From contig NZ_AYMJ01000018.1 of the NCBI RefSeq assembly GCF_000633255.1, positions 310,001 to 374,000 of the forward strand: 64,000 nt of DNA, read 5' to 3'. The position numbers and the translations under genes were made by a program. The notes beneath the pieces are model-generated. The model did not search any database, was not told the origin of the DNA, and worked only from the letters and a program-made list of their open reading frames with translations. Origin of the DNA: Pseudomonas sp. H1h (GTDB lineage Bacteria > Pseudomonadota > Gammaproteobacteria > Pseudomonadales > Pseudomonadaceae). Below are positions 40,971 to 48,609 of this stretch, piece after piece (within the stretch, counting starts at the first letter, position 1; each line of letters opens with the position of its first letter).

Positions 40971-41588
40971 TCAGCGGCTCTGCAGCCGGCTGACTTCTTT
41001 CTTCGCCGCTTCCAGTGCGCTCTGCAGTTGCGGTTGCTGGTCCAGCTGCTGCTGGGCGAGTTTGGCCAGATTCTTCATCTGGGCCAGGTCACCGCTGGCG
41101 ATTGCGCTCTGAATCGGCGCGGCGTACAGCGGCAGGGTTGGCGGGTGCGGATTGATCACAGGGCCTGGGTTGTACGGTGATGGCAGCGATTCCTGCAGAT
41201 GCGCCGGGGCGTTATTGACCTCGTGCCAGCGTTGACCATCGAAGTAGCGATAGTTGGCGACGCCTTCGCGCCAGTCGGTACCCACCACCAGACGCACATC
41301 GAAGTTATTGATCGAGTTGGACCCCGGGCCGCCGTGATTGCCTTGGGCGGTCACGAGGATTTTGCTGACCCCGGGCGACATCACGGTGAGGTAGGTGTAC
41401 TCGCCCCAGACGTCTGAATGCACGTCGAGTGGCGGATTGGTTGCCTGGGTGATCGCTGCAGTACCGTTGACCTTCGTATTGGGTGTCGAGACCAGCAGGT
41501 GCAGTACCAGCGTCTGCGCACCGGGCGCGCCGGTGCCGATGCGGTAGCTCACCGGAAACAGGCCGACATTTTCAGTAGAACCGGACAT
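40971..41588 (-). CDS. DUF1842-DUF1843 fusion protein, copy 1
   Basis: 205 residues, a diverged paralogue of copy 2: HLLVSTPNTKVNGTAAITQAT, WGEYTYLTVMSPG, WREGVANYRYFDGQRWHEV. The Pro-rich linker PYNPGPVINPHPPTLP joins the GDL module PLYAAPIQSAIASGDLAQMK (GDL at 166-168) and the helix EAAKKEVSRLQSR. ATG 41588 has GGAGG eight bases upstream; the ATG at 41603 overlaps that ribosome site and is rejected. It is preceded 34 bases upstream by the stand-alone DUF1843 gene. Cytoplasmic by sequence. Confidence 0.8.
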   Translation of the reverse strand: MSGSTENVGLFPVSYRIGTGAPGAQTLVLHLLVSTPNTKVNGTAAITQATNPPLDVHSDVWGEYTYLTVMSPGVSKILVTAQGNHGGPGSNSINNFDVRLVVGTDWREGVANYRYFDGQRWHEVNNAPAHLQESLPSPYNPGPVINPHPPTLPLYAAPIQSAIASGDLAQMKNLAKLAQQQLDQQPQLQSALEAAKKEVSRLQSR

Positions 41589-41622
41589 GTTGTTTGCCTC
41601 CATTGCAATGTGATTGATGGCT

Positions 41623-41808
41623 TCAGGACTTTTCGTGCCTGGAAACTTCCCTGGCCAGGTTTTCGTACGCGTCTTTCAGGTCTTGCGCTTCAGGTTTGCT
41701 GGTGTCGCGTTGTTGCAACAACGTCTTCATGTGCTGCACATCGCCTTGTTTGATCGCACTTTGAATGGCGACCCCGTAAGGCGGGATGTTGGCCGTTGAA
41801 CGGGTCAT
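41623..41808 (-). CDS. Stand-alone DUF1843 (GDL-motif) small protein
   Basis: 61 residues consisting only of the module found at the C-termini of the two fusion proteins: PPYGVAIQSAIKQGDVQHMK (GDV at 22-24), a central Gln-rich helix and the end LAREVSRHEKS. The size and arrangement are those of a RiPP-type precursor peptide. ATG 41808 has GAGGA upstream (spacing 9); the open frame to 41952 has no ribosome site. First of the three GDL genes and the best single candidate for a peptide substrate of the maturase. The upstream leader can form two GC hairpins (about 41835-41895). Confidence 0.78.
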   Translation of the reverse strand: MTRSTANIPPYGVAIQSAIKQGDVQHMKTLLQQRDTSKPEAQDLKDAYENLAREVSRHEKS

Positions 41809-42011
41809 AACGAGGTTTTCCTCATCCGTGCTGCAGAACCGCCCCTGGTGAAGGGGCGCCTTACCTGACAGACAGGCAGCCTCTGCCTGCAAGAACACCG
41901 GCAAGCGGCGTTCTCGGCGAGCGAGCAACCTGATCCGTCGGGATCTGATCAAGTGGTATTTTCAGTTTGCCCAGCATCGGCGCGCAGACACCGGCGCTGG
42001 CGCGCGAGTTC

Positions 42012-42101
42012 TCAGCCGAAGCCGCCGGGCTGGGCTTTCGGAGCGTCGCGCGTGGCCTGTCGCAGTGACAGGCGAGAGGAATTGACCGGTACGTTGTTCA
42101 T
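42012..42101 (-). CDS. 29-codon ORF heading the GDL/radical SAM operon
   Basis: Encodes MNNVPVNSSRLSLRQATRDA followed by nine residues ending PGGFG. The ATG is preceded by AAGGA with seven bases of spacing, a proper ribosome site in an otherwise gene-free stretch, 203 bases before the DUF1843 gene on the same strand. Small, basic in the middle, Gly-rich at the end, without Cys. It might be a leader peptide or a precursor core; nothing proves translation. Confidence 0.4.
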   Translation of the reverse strand: MNNVPVNSSRLSLRQATRDAPKAQPGGFG

Positions 42102-42488
42102 CTTTCTGTCCTTGATAGAACACAACGAAACGCAGGGATCAGTGGTGCGCTCGGCTAGAGCGCAGAGGGAACCGCAAGCACAAAAACCATCCCTGATTTC
42201 TTTTCCAGTGCCGCTACGGGCGAGCGTCTGTCTGACGTTCGCGGGTCGCTGGCATATCGCCAGCCACGCAACCCTAGATCCGATTTCGCAGGCCTGCCAG
42301 AGAAAGCGCCGAACGGTCGTGCGCGGGACATTGACGGTAAACCGGGCGTGCTCGCTCAAGGCCTCCAAGCCTTTGAGCGGACACGGTTATCGGTAGGACA
42401 GAAAGGAGCACACAACGGATGGATTCATTGGCAATAAGCAATGCACTCGCCAGGTATATTCGAGCAGCGCTGTCCGGTGCTGGGCGAA
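42102..42488. other. 387-bp region without a convincing gene
   Basis: Open frames run on both strands but lack ribosome sites and family resemblance. A 39-codon plus-strand ORF (42419-42538) has AAGGAG at 10 bases but overlaps the gene at 42489 and is not supported. The region probably holds the promoter of the operon at 38.8-42.1 kb. Confidence 0.4.
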
Positions 42489-42719
42489 CTAATTGCCGTC
42501 GGCAACCTTGCGTTCGATCGCATCGGTCTTACGCTTGAGTTCCTCGGCCTCCTGTTCCTTGGTGCGGATCGAGGTTGGCGTAATCACCTCGTCCACGGCC
42601 CTGGTGTTGTCGTCGCTGTCCTGCAGATCGCGGCGAACGACATCCACCGGTTTGCCCGCCGCGTCGAGCGGTGGTGCGTTGTGAGGGGTTGCAGGCTTGC
42701 TGTCATCGGTACTTTTCAT
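42489..42719 (-). CDS. Small hydrophilic hypothetical protein
   Basis: 76 residues, no hydrophobic segment, with alternating acidic and basic stretches and a C-terminal helix EQEAEELKRKTDAIERKVAD. Looks intrinsically disordered at the N-terminus (PATPHNAPPLDAAGKP). GGAGG stands eight bases before ATG 42719. Same strand as the GDL operon, 387 bases upstream; whether it shares the promoter is unknown. No family recognised. Confidence 0.6.
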   Translation of the reverse strand: MKSTDDSKPATPHNAPPLDAAGKPVDVVRRDLQDSDDNTRAVDEVITPTSIRTKEQEAEELKRKTDAIERKVADGN

Positions 42720-42760
42720 TTTTCATACCTCCATTGGCTTACCACGTTGGATACGACGAC

Positions 42761-43129
42761 ATGACGCGAGTTCGAGAAATTTCATCGGTGATCGGCGCGC
42801 TGCTCGGCGCCGGTTTGCTGCTGGCCGCCGATATGGCACGCGCCGCCAGCTTCGATTGCGCCAAGGCCAAGGCCGCGGACGAAAAAGCGGTCTGCGCCAA
42901 TCGCGCGCTGAACGATCTGGATGTGACCATGGGCGAGCTGTTCAGCCTCGACAAACGCCTGCTGCCGATGGGCGGGCGCGACGCCTTGATCGGCGAGCAA
43001 CAGGCCTTTCAGAAAAGCCGCAAGGCCTGTGGCGCCAAGGTCGGTTGTCTGACGGATCTGTATCAGCGGCGGGTCGAGGCTCTGCGCAATATCATCGAGA
43101 CGCGGGTGATGACGCAGGGGCCGTTCTGA
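42761..43129 (+). CDS. LprI-like (lysozyme inhibitor, DUF1311) periplasmic protein
   Basis: 122 residues. Signal peptide to about residue 28 (LLGAGLLLAADMARA), then the mature FDCAKAKAADEKAVCANRALNDLDVTMGELFSLDK, which has the Cys pattern and the A-x-x-x-L-N-x-x-D core of the LprI N-terminal domain; QQAFQKSRKACGAKVGCLTDLYQRRVEAL completes it. Four cysteines probably form two disulphides in the periplasm. Family members inhibit lysozyme. ATG 42761 is fixed by the signal peptide. Divergent from the small gene at 42489. Confidence 0.75.
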   Translation: MTRVREISSVIGALLGAGLLLAADMARAASFDCAKAKAADEKAVCANRALNDLDVTMGELFSLDKRLLPMGGRDALIGEQQAFQKSRKACGAKVGCLTDLYQRRVEALRNIIETRVMTQGPF

Positions 43130-43166
43130 CCCGCTGCATGCCTTGAGTGATGGTCAGCTCATGCGG

Positions 43167-45296
43167 TCAGAGCAAGCTCCACGACACCCCGACATAAACC
43201 CCCAATCCTTCACCCGGCGTAGACCGCGCCGCGTCCTGGCCCTTGTCGTCATACCCCGGAGTGACCGTCGCGGCGTAGTGCTGGTTGGTCAGGTTGCGCA
43301 GGTCCAGCCAGGTTTGCCAGTCGTTTTTCGGCGCGTTGTAGCCGACGCTGGCGCCGAACAGCGCGTAGGGATCGGCGTAGTAGCTGTTGGCGTAATCCAC
43401 CGCGACTTTGGACACCAGTTGCGTATTGACCGCCGCGAAGAAGCCTTGCGGCCAGTCGTGGCGCAGTTCGCCCTGGTAGTAGTGCATCGGCAGGCCGGGC
43501 AGGCGGTTGTCGCCGAAACGCTCATCGTCGCGGTAATGGAAGTCGCTGAAGGTGTAAGCCTGGCGCAGGCTCAATTTGCGCCCGTCGGCGGCTGACCACA
43601 GGGTGCTTTGCAGGCTGGCTTCCACGCCTTGATGCACGGTGGGGCTGGCGTTGAGTTCGTAAGGCGTGACAGCGTTGGCGTCCGGCAGCACCGAAAGCAG
43701 TTCGTGGCGCACCTGCGCGTAGTACCACGCCAGGCTCCACTGGCCGATTGCGCTGTCGCCACGCCCGCCGAGTTCGAGGGTGGTGGCGGTCTGGTTTTGC
43801 AGTTTGATCGGGTCGCTCTGGGTGCCGGTCGCCGCACCGTTGCCGGCCGGGAAGCGGATGTTCGAGCTGTAGATCAGCGACCACGGATGCGGTGCCTCGA
43901 CCGAACGGCTGAGGTTGCCGAACAATTGCAGGTCCGGCGTGAGCTGATAGCGAAAGCCCAGGCGCGGTGCGTAGTCCCAGTCGCTCAGGCTGGTCTTGCC
44001 GCCGCTTTGCGGGTAGGTGACGGCGCTTTCGCGGCGGGTATAGATAGCGGCGAGACCGGTCGTCAGCCACAGGTCATCGGCGATTTCCAGGTCGTTGCCA
44101 ACGTGCAGAACCGTGTCCGAACCCTGATAGGTGAAGTTACGCATGCGGGTGCCAGGCGCATAGCCGGCGGTGTTACCGCTGGGGATGCGCACGAACTCGC
44201 TGGCGCCGTCATTGGGCAGGTGTTTGGTGGTGCGCAGGCCGACGGTGCTGCGGCTTTCCAGACCGAAAATGCTGTCGCGGCGCTTGTAATCGAAGGTGCC
44301 GCTGACGTCGGTGTAGGCCACTTTCAGCCGGTTCGGGCCTTCGCGCAGGTCCATCGGGTAGTCGTGGTAGACCAGCCCGGTCTGAATACTCGAATCATCA
44401 TCGATGTAGTAGGTGGTCTTGTTGCCGATGAAGGTGCTGCCCGGTTGCTTGCGGCTGTCGTCGCGCGACACGTAGGCCGGGTTGGCCGCTCGCGGGTCGT
44501 GCTCGATCGAGTGCTTGGTCACGCGCCCGGCGAGGTCGTTGTCGGTCTGCCGGTAGCGGAAATAGAAACGGGTTTCCAGGTTCGGGTTGAAGCGATAGCC
44601 GAAATTGGCGATCACCCCCTGACTGTCGCTGGCGGTGTGATCCTGATAGCCGTCGGCGTTCGAATCGGTCAACGACACGTAGTAGTCGAAGTCGCCCAGC
44701 ACCTGCCCGGAGCTGACCTGACGCTGCTGATAACCATGGCTGCCGGTGACGTAGCGCACCTGCAATTTCGGCGCGTCGTAACCGGTGTGGCTGACGTAAT
44801 CGATGGCGCCGCCCAGCGCCAGAGCGCCCCGATCGAAGCCGTTGGCGCCGCGCAGCACCTCCACATGGTCGAGCCACAGCGGTTCGAGCAATTCGTAGGG
44901 CGTGCCGCCCGGGCCGGTCAGCGGCAGGCCGTCGAGCATGGTGTACAGCCCCGAAGCATGAGCGCCGGGTGCACGGTTGATTCCCGAGCCACGGATCGAG
45001 ATCTTCACCCCCTCATTACCCGCCGACTGCGCGTAGACCCCCGGCTGATACGCCAACACGTCCTGATTGCTCGCGACCCGACCTTGCAGCGGCTGGCGCA
45101 GGTCGACCACGTTGGTGCCGCCGGGCACCTGCGCAAGGCGCGCCTCGGCCTCGGCCACGGAGGCATCGGCGCCGCTCTGTTCCTCGGCCGAAATCAGCAC
45201 CTGGCCCAATTCCATGCCTTTGGGTTCCTCGGCCATGGCCGGGCAGGCGAGGGCGAGGCTCAACAGGGCAGTGGGCAGGGATTTTGACGCGGGCAT
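43167..45296 (-). CDS. TonB-dependent outer-membrane receptor
   Basis: 709 residues. Signal peptide (MPASKSLPTALLSLALACPAMA), a TonB-box-like MELGQVLISAEEQ, the plug (NVVDLRQPLQGRVASNQDVLAYQPGVYAQ, ISIRGSGINRAPGAHASGLYTMLDGLPL, VEVLRGANGFDRGALALGGAIDYVS) and a 22-strand barrel with the C-terminal GLGVYVGVSWSLL. Energised import of a siderophore, cofactor or sugar chain; the substrate is not evident. ATG 45296 follows GGAG. No periplasmic or ABC partner and no sigma/anti-sigma pair adjoin it, so it is an orphan receptor here. Confidence 0.88.
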   Translation of the reverse strand: MPASKSLPTALLSLALACPAMAEEPKGMELGQVLISAEEQSGADASVAEAEARLAQVPGGTNVVDLRQPLQGRVASNQDVLAYQPGVYAQSAGNEGVKISIRGSGINRAPGAHASGLYTMLDGLPLTGPGGTPYELLEPLWLDHVEVLRGANGFDRGALALGGAIDYVSHTGYDAPKLQVRYVTGSHGYQQRQVSSGQVLGDFDYYVSLTDSNADGYQDHTASDSQGVIANFGYRFNPNLETRFYFRYRQTDNDLAGRVTKHSIEHDPRAANPAYVSRDDSRKQPGSTFIGNKTTYYIDDDSSIQTGLVYHDYPMDLREGPNRLKVAYTDVSGTFDYKRRDSIFGLESRSTVGLRTTKHLPNDGASEFVRIPSGNTAGYAPGTRMRNFTYQGSDTVLHVGNDLEIADDLWLTTGLAAIYTRRESAVTYPQSGGKTSLSDWDYAPRLGFRYQLTPDLQLFGNLSRSVEAPHPWSLIYSSNIRFPAGNGAATGTQSDPIKLQNQTATTLELGGRGDSAIGQWSLAWYYAQVRHELLSVLPDANAVTPYELNASPTVHQGVEASLQSTLWSAADGRKLSLRQAYTFSDFHYRDDERFGDNRLPGLPMHYYQGELRHDWPQGFFAAVNTQLVSKVAVDYANSYYADPYALFGASVGYNAPKNDWQTWLDLRNLTNQHYAATVTPGYDDKGQDAARSTPGEGLGVYVGVSWSLL

Positions 45297-45514
45297 CGAG
45301 GAACTCCAGACAGGAACGGGCAATGAACAGTGCGACGCAAGAAGGAACGATGGAAACACATGGCAATTTTGCTTCTTTGCCGGGGCGCGGGGCGAGGCAA
45401 GCGGTGTGGCTGCTCAGATGACGGCACTCAGAGCGGTAAACGCAGACGACTGGCGCTTTCGATGGCGGCCAGTCGCCCGGGTTGCCTGCGCGTCAGTCGC
45501 TGCGCAGGCAAGGA

Positions 45515-47059
45515 TCAAGCAATTTTCAACGCCTGGAGAATGCCCAGCGATGTCTCGGCAAATGCCTGGGCCTGCTCAGTCAGTTCGGCAAGGTTTTCTG
45601 CGGCGGTGAGCAGCGGCTGATCACCTTTGAGCAGCGCTTCGCCTTGGGCACTGATGACGCCCCACGCCAACTCTGCCCATTCGCCTGGATGCGTCATGCC
45701 TTGCTTGAGCGCAATCAGGAACAACTGCTGGAAGCGGCCGACCGGCACGCCACCGCCGGTAACCGGGCTGGCCAGCACCTGAATGTTGCTGTTGAACAGC
45801 GCACGCTTGCACAGTTGCAGGTTGAGGGTGTTGCAACGCTCCTGCACCTGTCGTTCGGCGGCTTCGCTCTGGCACGGCGCAACAACGCCCATGCCAATCA
45901 GCACGGTGACGGCCTGCAACAGATCGTCATACGAAACGGAGCCGACCGCCATCAACAATTGCTGCAGGGTTTTCGGCTGGCAGGCGTTGGCGGCGAGCGC
46001 TGCGAGCACCGGACTGTAAATCTCCGCTTGCAGCGCAGCCTCGCCCGCCGGACCGGTCACCGTGCCCGGAATGCTTTCAACGGTCTGCAACAGGGCAAAG
46101 CGGGTCCTCAGCAGGCCGTCACGGTGCTCGGCGGCAGACAGCCGATTGGCGCCGCGGATGTACAGGTCCCGACGGAAATTCTGATTGACGAAGTAGTCAC
46201 GCGCTTGCTCGCGCATGACCGGATGCTCGATGCCCTCGAGAAAGTCCATGCCTTCTGCGCTCAGGTTCAGCGGGGCCACGGTATCCAGCGGCACGGCGGT
46301 CGCGGCGTAGTCCAGTTTGGCTGCGGTCATGGCGTCGACCACGTCAGTGAAATACATGCAGTTCCAGTCGCGGTTGAAATACTCATGGGCCACGTACTGA
46401 CGATTCTGGCCCTTGATGCTGTTCAACTGGGCGCCCAGGCTCGGCGCTGCGTGGGCATATTTCGGATTGGCCGCCAGCAGCGCTTCGGAAAACTGCAGTG
46501 CGGCATCGATGCGTTTGGCCGGGCTGGTAGAAATCTGGCTGGCAAAGCGGTTGTGCAGGCTGAACAGATTGCGCAATGGCGCCGAAGGCGACCAGCCCGG
46601 GAAGCAGTTGTAGCTGACATACAACAGGCCCCCCGGCTTGAGGTGGCGACGGGCGAACTCGACGATCAGTTGCTGATTATCCCGGCTGACCCACGTCCAG
46701 ATGCCATGCAGGCTGATGCTGTCGAACGCCGGCAGATCATCGCGGGCCAGCAGTTGCTCGAAACTGTCATCGTACAGCTGCGCCTGGCTGTTCCAGTCGT
46801 TGGCCAGAGCGATGGCATGCGCCGCCTGGGACGGCGTGAAGTCCGTGCCGACGTAGTTTCCCGGGTTGGCGGCGGCGTGGATGTTGATCGAGACGCCCTG
46901 ACCGAAGCCCAGCTCGCAGTGATAGCCGCCGGCATTTTCCAGCGTGGCAAAGCCACGCAACAACAGACAAAAGCGCTGGAACACCGGGTTGATTTCCCGG
47001 CTGTACGAGTAGGTGTAGCCCTCGTCGGTGAAATACCCTTCGTTCCAGGCATTGCTCAT
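45515..47059 (-). CDS. SAM-dependent methyltransferase with regulatory domain
   Basis: 514 residues. The N-terminal class I fold shows CELGFGQGVSINIHAAANPGNYVGTDF (motif I and acidic loop) and FDSISLHGIWTWVS (motif II-like). The following 250-residue part (YVAHEYFNRDWNCMYFTDVVDAM, the QARDYFVNQNFRRDLYIRG segment) is the methyltransferase regulatory domain PF10119-type, and a C-terminal helical tail ends it. Proteins of this make-up methylate unknown, perhaps surface or protein, targets. ATG 47059 follows AAAGGATG. Single gene with no evident partner. Confidence 0.83.
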   Translation of the reverse strand: MSNAWNEGYFTDEGYTYSYSREINPVFQRFCLLLRGFATLENAGGYHCELGFGQGVSINIHAAANPGNYVGTDFTPSQAAHAIALANDWNSQAQLYDDSFEQLLARDDLPAFDSISLHGIWTWVSRDNQQLIVEFARRHLKPGGLLYVSYNCFPGWSPSAPLRNLFSLHNRFASQISTSPAKRIDAALQFSEALLAANPKYAHAAPSLGAQLNSIKGQNRQYVAHEYFNRDWNCMYFTDVVDAMTAAKLDYAATAVPLDTVAPLNLSAEGMDFLEGIEHPVMREQARDYFVNQNFRRDLYIRGANRLSAAEHRDGLLRTRFALLQTVESIPGTVTGPAGEAALQAEIYSPVLAALAANACQPKTLQQLLMAVGSVSYDDLLQAVTVLIGMGVVAPCQSEAAERQVQERCNTLNLQLCKRALFNSNIQVLASPVTGGGVPVGRFQQLFLIALKQGMTHPGEWAELAWGVISAQGEALLKGDQPLLTAAENLAELTEQAQAFAETSLGILQALKIA

Positions 47060-47146
47060 GTGTACATCCTTTAGTTCGAGAGAAAGAGCCGCTCTTATAA
47101 GGGGTTGGCATTGCACACGACAAGCGGAAAAACACCTCGGCGGCTC

Positions 47147-48019
47147 TTACGATTGCAACGGCACGTACACGTCCGTTTGCCACTGCTCCTGCGGCGTCTG
47201 CGGATACACGCTCAGGTAATGGAAAAACAGCGGATGATCGCGCAATTCCTCGCCGCTGGTTGGCAGCCAGTCGCGGTAGATCGGGTAGATCGTTTCGCCG
47301 ATGTGATCCGGTGAACCCACGTGTCGTACCACCACACAACGACCGCCGGGAATGACCATTTCGCGCACGCCGAACGTATTGGGTGTGACGGCCTGGTCAA
47401 TCTCACCGCAAATGGCAAAGCGAAAATCCTCCGCGGGTGTGGTGTCGGGATTGTTGTAGGGAATGCCGAAGGTGCGACTCGACGCCACGGGCGACTGCCC
47501 GCTGTGCATGCGCCACGCAATGAATCTCTGCACGCTTTGCTGAACCTCACCCGGCGAGCCGCAATGCTCAAGTGCGGCGACCCGTACGGTTGGGAAATCG
47601 ATGATTCTGGTGTGCATGATGACGCTCCTGGAAAAGTGAGGGATGGCGAACACCGCATTCCAGGTCTGCCAGTTCGGCTGCTTCCTGAAGGCACTCGGCG
47701 TCATGCCGAAGTCGCGCCTGAACGCTCGGCTGAACGCTTCCGGACTCTCGAACCCGGCGTCAGACGCGGCGTCGAGTATCGAGTGCTCCGGTTGCGCGGC
47801 CAGCCGATGCGCCGCTCGGCGCAATCGCATCAGCTGCACGTAGCGCGAGACCGGCACGCCGACGAAGGCGCTGAATTGCCGATGGAAGTGAAACACCGAA
47901 AAGTTCGCCACCTGACTCAACGTACTCACCGACAAGTCGTCCTCGAGATGGGCCTCGATATAGGCGAGCACGGCGTTGAAACGTCGGGTGTAGGCGAAGT
48001 GGATCGGCAGCTCGGACAC
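47147..48019 (-). CDS. AraC-family regulator with GyrI-like effector domain
   Basis: 290 residues with a Rob-like order: the AraC DNA-binding domain comes first (about 10-110, ATLSQVANFSVFHFHRQFSAFVG and DAASDAGFESPEAFSRAFRRDFGMTPSAFR patterns) and a GyrI-like small-molecule domain second (about 135-288, IIDFPTVRVAALEHCGSP). Such regulators bind amphipathic drugs or dyes and switch on efflux or detoxification. Begins with GTG 48019 after AGGAG (spacing 10); no nearby ATG fits. The target is not apparent locally. Confidence 0.87.
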   Translation of the reverse strand: MSELPIHFAYTRRFNAVLAYIEAHLEDDLSVSTLSQVANFSVFHFHRQFSAFVGVPVSRYVQLMRLRRAAHRLAAQPEHSILDAASDAGFESPEAFSRAFRRDFGMTPSAFRKQPNWQTWNAVFAIPHFSRSVIMHTRIIDFPTVRVAALEHCGSPGEVQQSVQRFIAWRMHSGQSPVASSRTFGIPYNNPDTTPAEDFRFAICGEIDQAVTPNTFGVREMVIPGGRCVVVRHVGSPDHIGETIYPIYRDWLPTSGEELRDHPLFFHYLSVYPQTPQEQWQTDVYVPLQS

Positions 48020-48096
48020 GGGTTGGAAACTCCTGGGAAGTGCGGTCTGCGATAGCTTCTGCGTTTTCGACAGGGTCGCGCCTAGCCGCGTTTGCT

Positions 48097-48609
48097 CTAT
48101 GCCTGTCGCCCGTGAGCAGCGTCTGCCAGTTGCCCGGTATCGATTCGCACAAACACCGAATCGCCAATCGCCGTCAGCACATCCCCGGCGTACACCTCGC
48201 AGATCACCCGCGTCTTGCGCCCGACCTCGCCCTCGACCTTGGCGCGCAAGGTCAGTGGCACGCCCATTGGTGTGGGTTTGATGAACTTGATGCCGAGGTT
48301 GCCGGTCACGCAGTCGATACGCGGCAGGCTGCCCGGTGCACGCTGTTCGTTACGATAGTGCCAGGCCATCGCCGTCCAGTTGGAATGGCAATCGACCAGC
48401 ATCGCCAGCAAGCCGCCGTACACCAGATCCGGCCAGCCGCAGTATTTGTCGTCCGGCAGGTGTTCGGCCATGACGTGCACGCCGTCTTCGTGCCAGAAGC
48501 TTTTCACGTGCAGCCCGTGCGGATTGCGGCCGCCGCAGCCGTAGCAGACGCCTTCGGGGGCGGCGAGGTCTTGCAGGGGAGTGTCGAAACAGGGCATGGG
48601 TCTGGTCAT
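48097..48609 (-). CDS. PaaI-type hotdog thioesterase
   Basis: 170 residues. YGGLLAMLVDCHSNWTAMAW carries the active-site Asp of the hotdog helix, and LGIKFIKPTPMGVPLTLRAKVEGEVGRKTRVICEVYAGDVLTAIGDSVFVRI gives the strands. It hydrolyses an acyl-CoA or related thioester in the cytoplasm. An N-terminal CYGCGGRNPHGLHVK segment is typical of one hotdog subgroup. Its start overlaps the stop of the diguanylate cyclase by ATGA, so the two are coupled. Confidence 0.83.
   Translation of the reverse strand: MTRPMPCFDTPLQDLAAPEGVCYGCGGRNPHGLHVKSFWHEDGVHVMAEHLPDDKYCGWPDLVYGGLLAMLVDCHSNWTAMAWHYRNEQRAPGSLPRIDCVTGNLGIKFIKPTPMGVPLTLRAKVEGEVGRKTRVICEVYAGDVLTAIGDSVFVRIDTGQLADAAHGRQA

Noticed and set aside
42419..42538. 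39-codon plus-strand ORF with AAGGAG at 10 bases
   Set aside because: Overlaps the better-supported gene at 42489-42719 on the other strand and has an unlikely Arg-rich ending.
43608..45287. A 559-codon open frame opposite the TonB receptor
   Set aside because: Antisense shadow; the receptor has complete plug and barrel features.
43167..47059. TonB receptor and methyltransferase as one siderophore or cofactor operon
   Set aside because: 218 bases separate them, each has its own ribosome site and no biosynthetic or transport partners are present.
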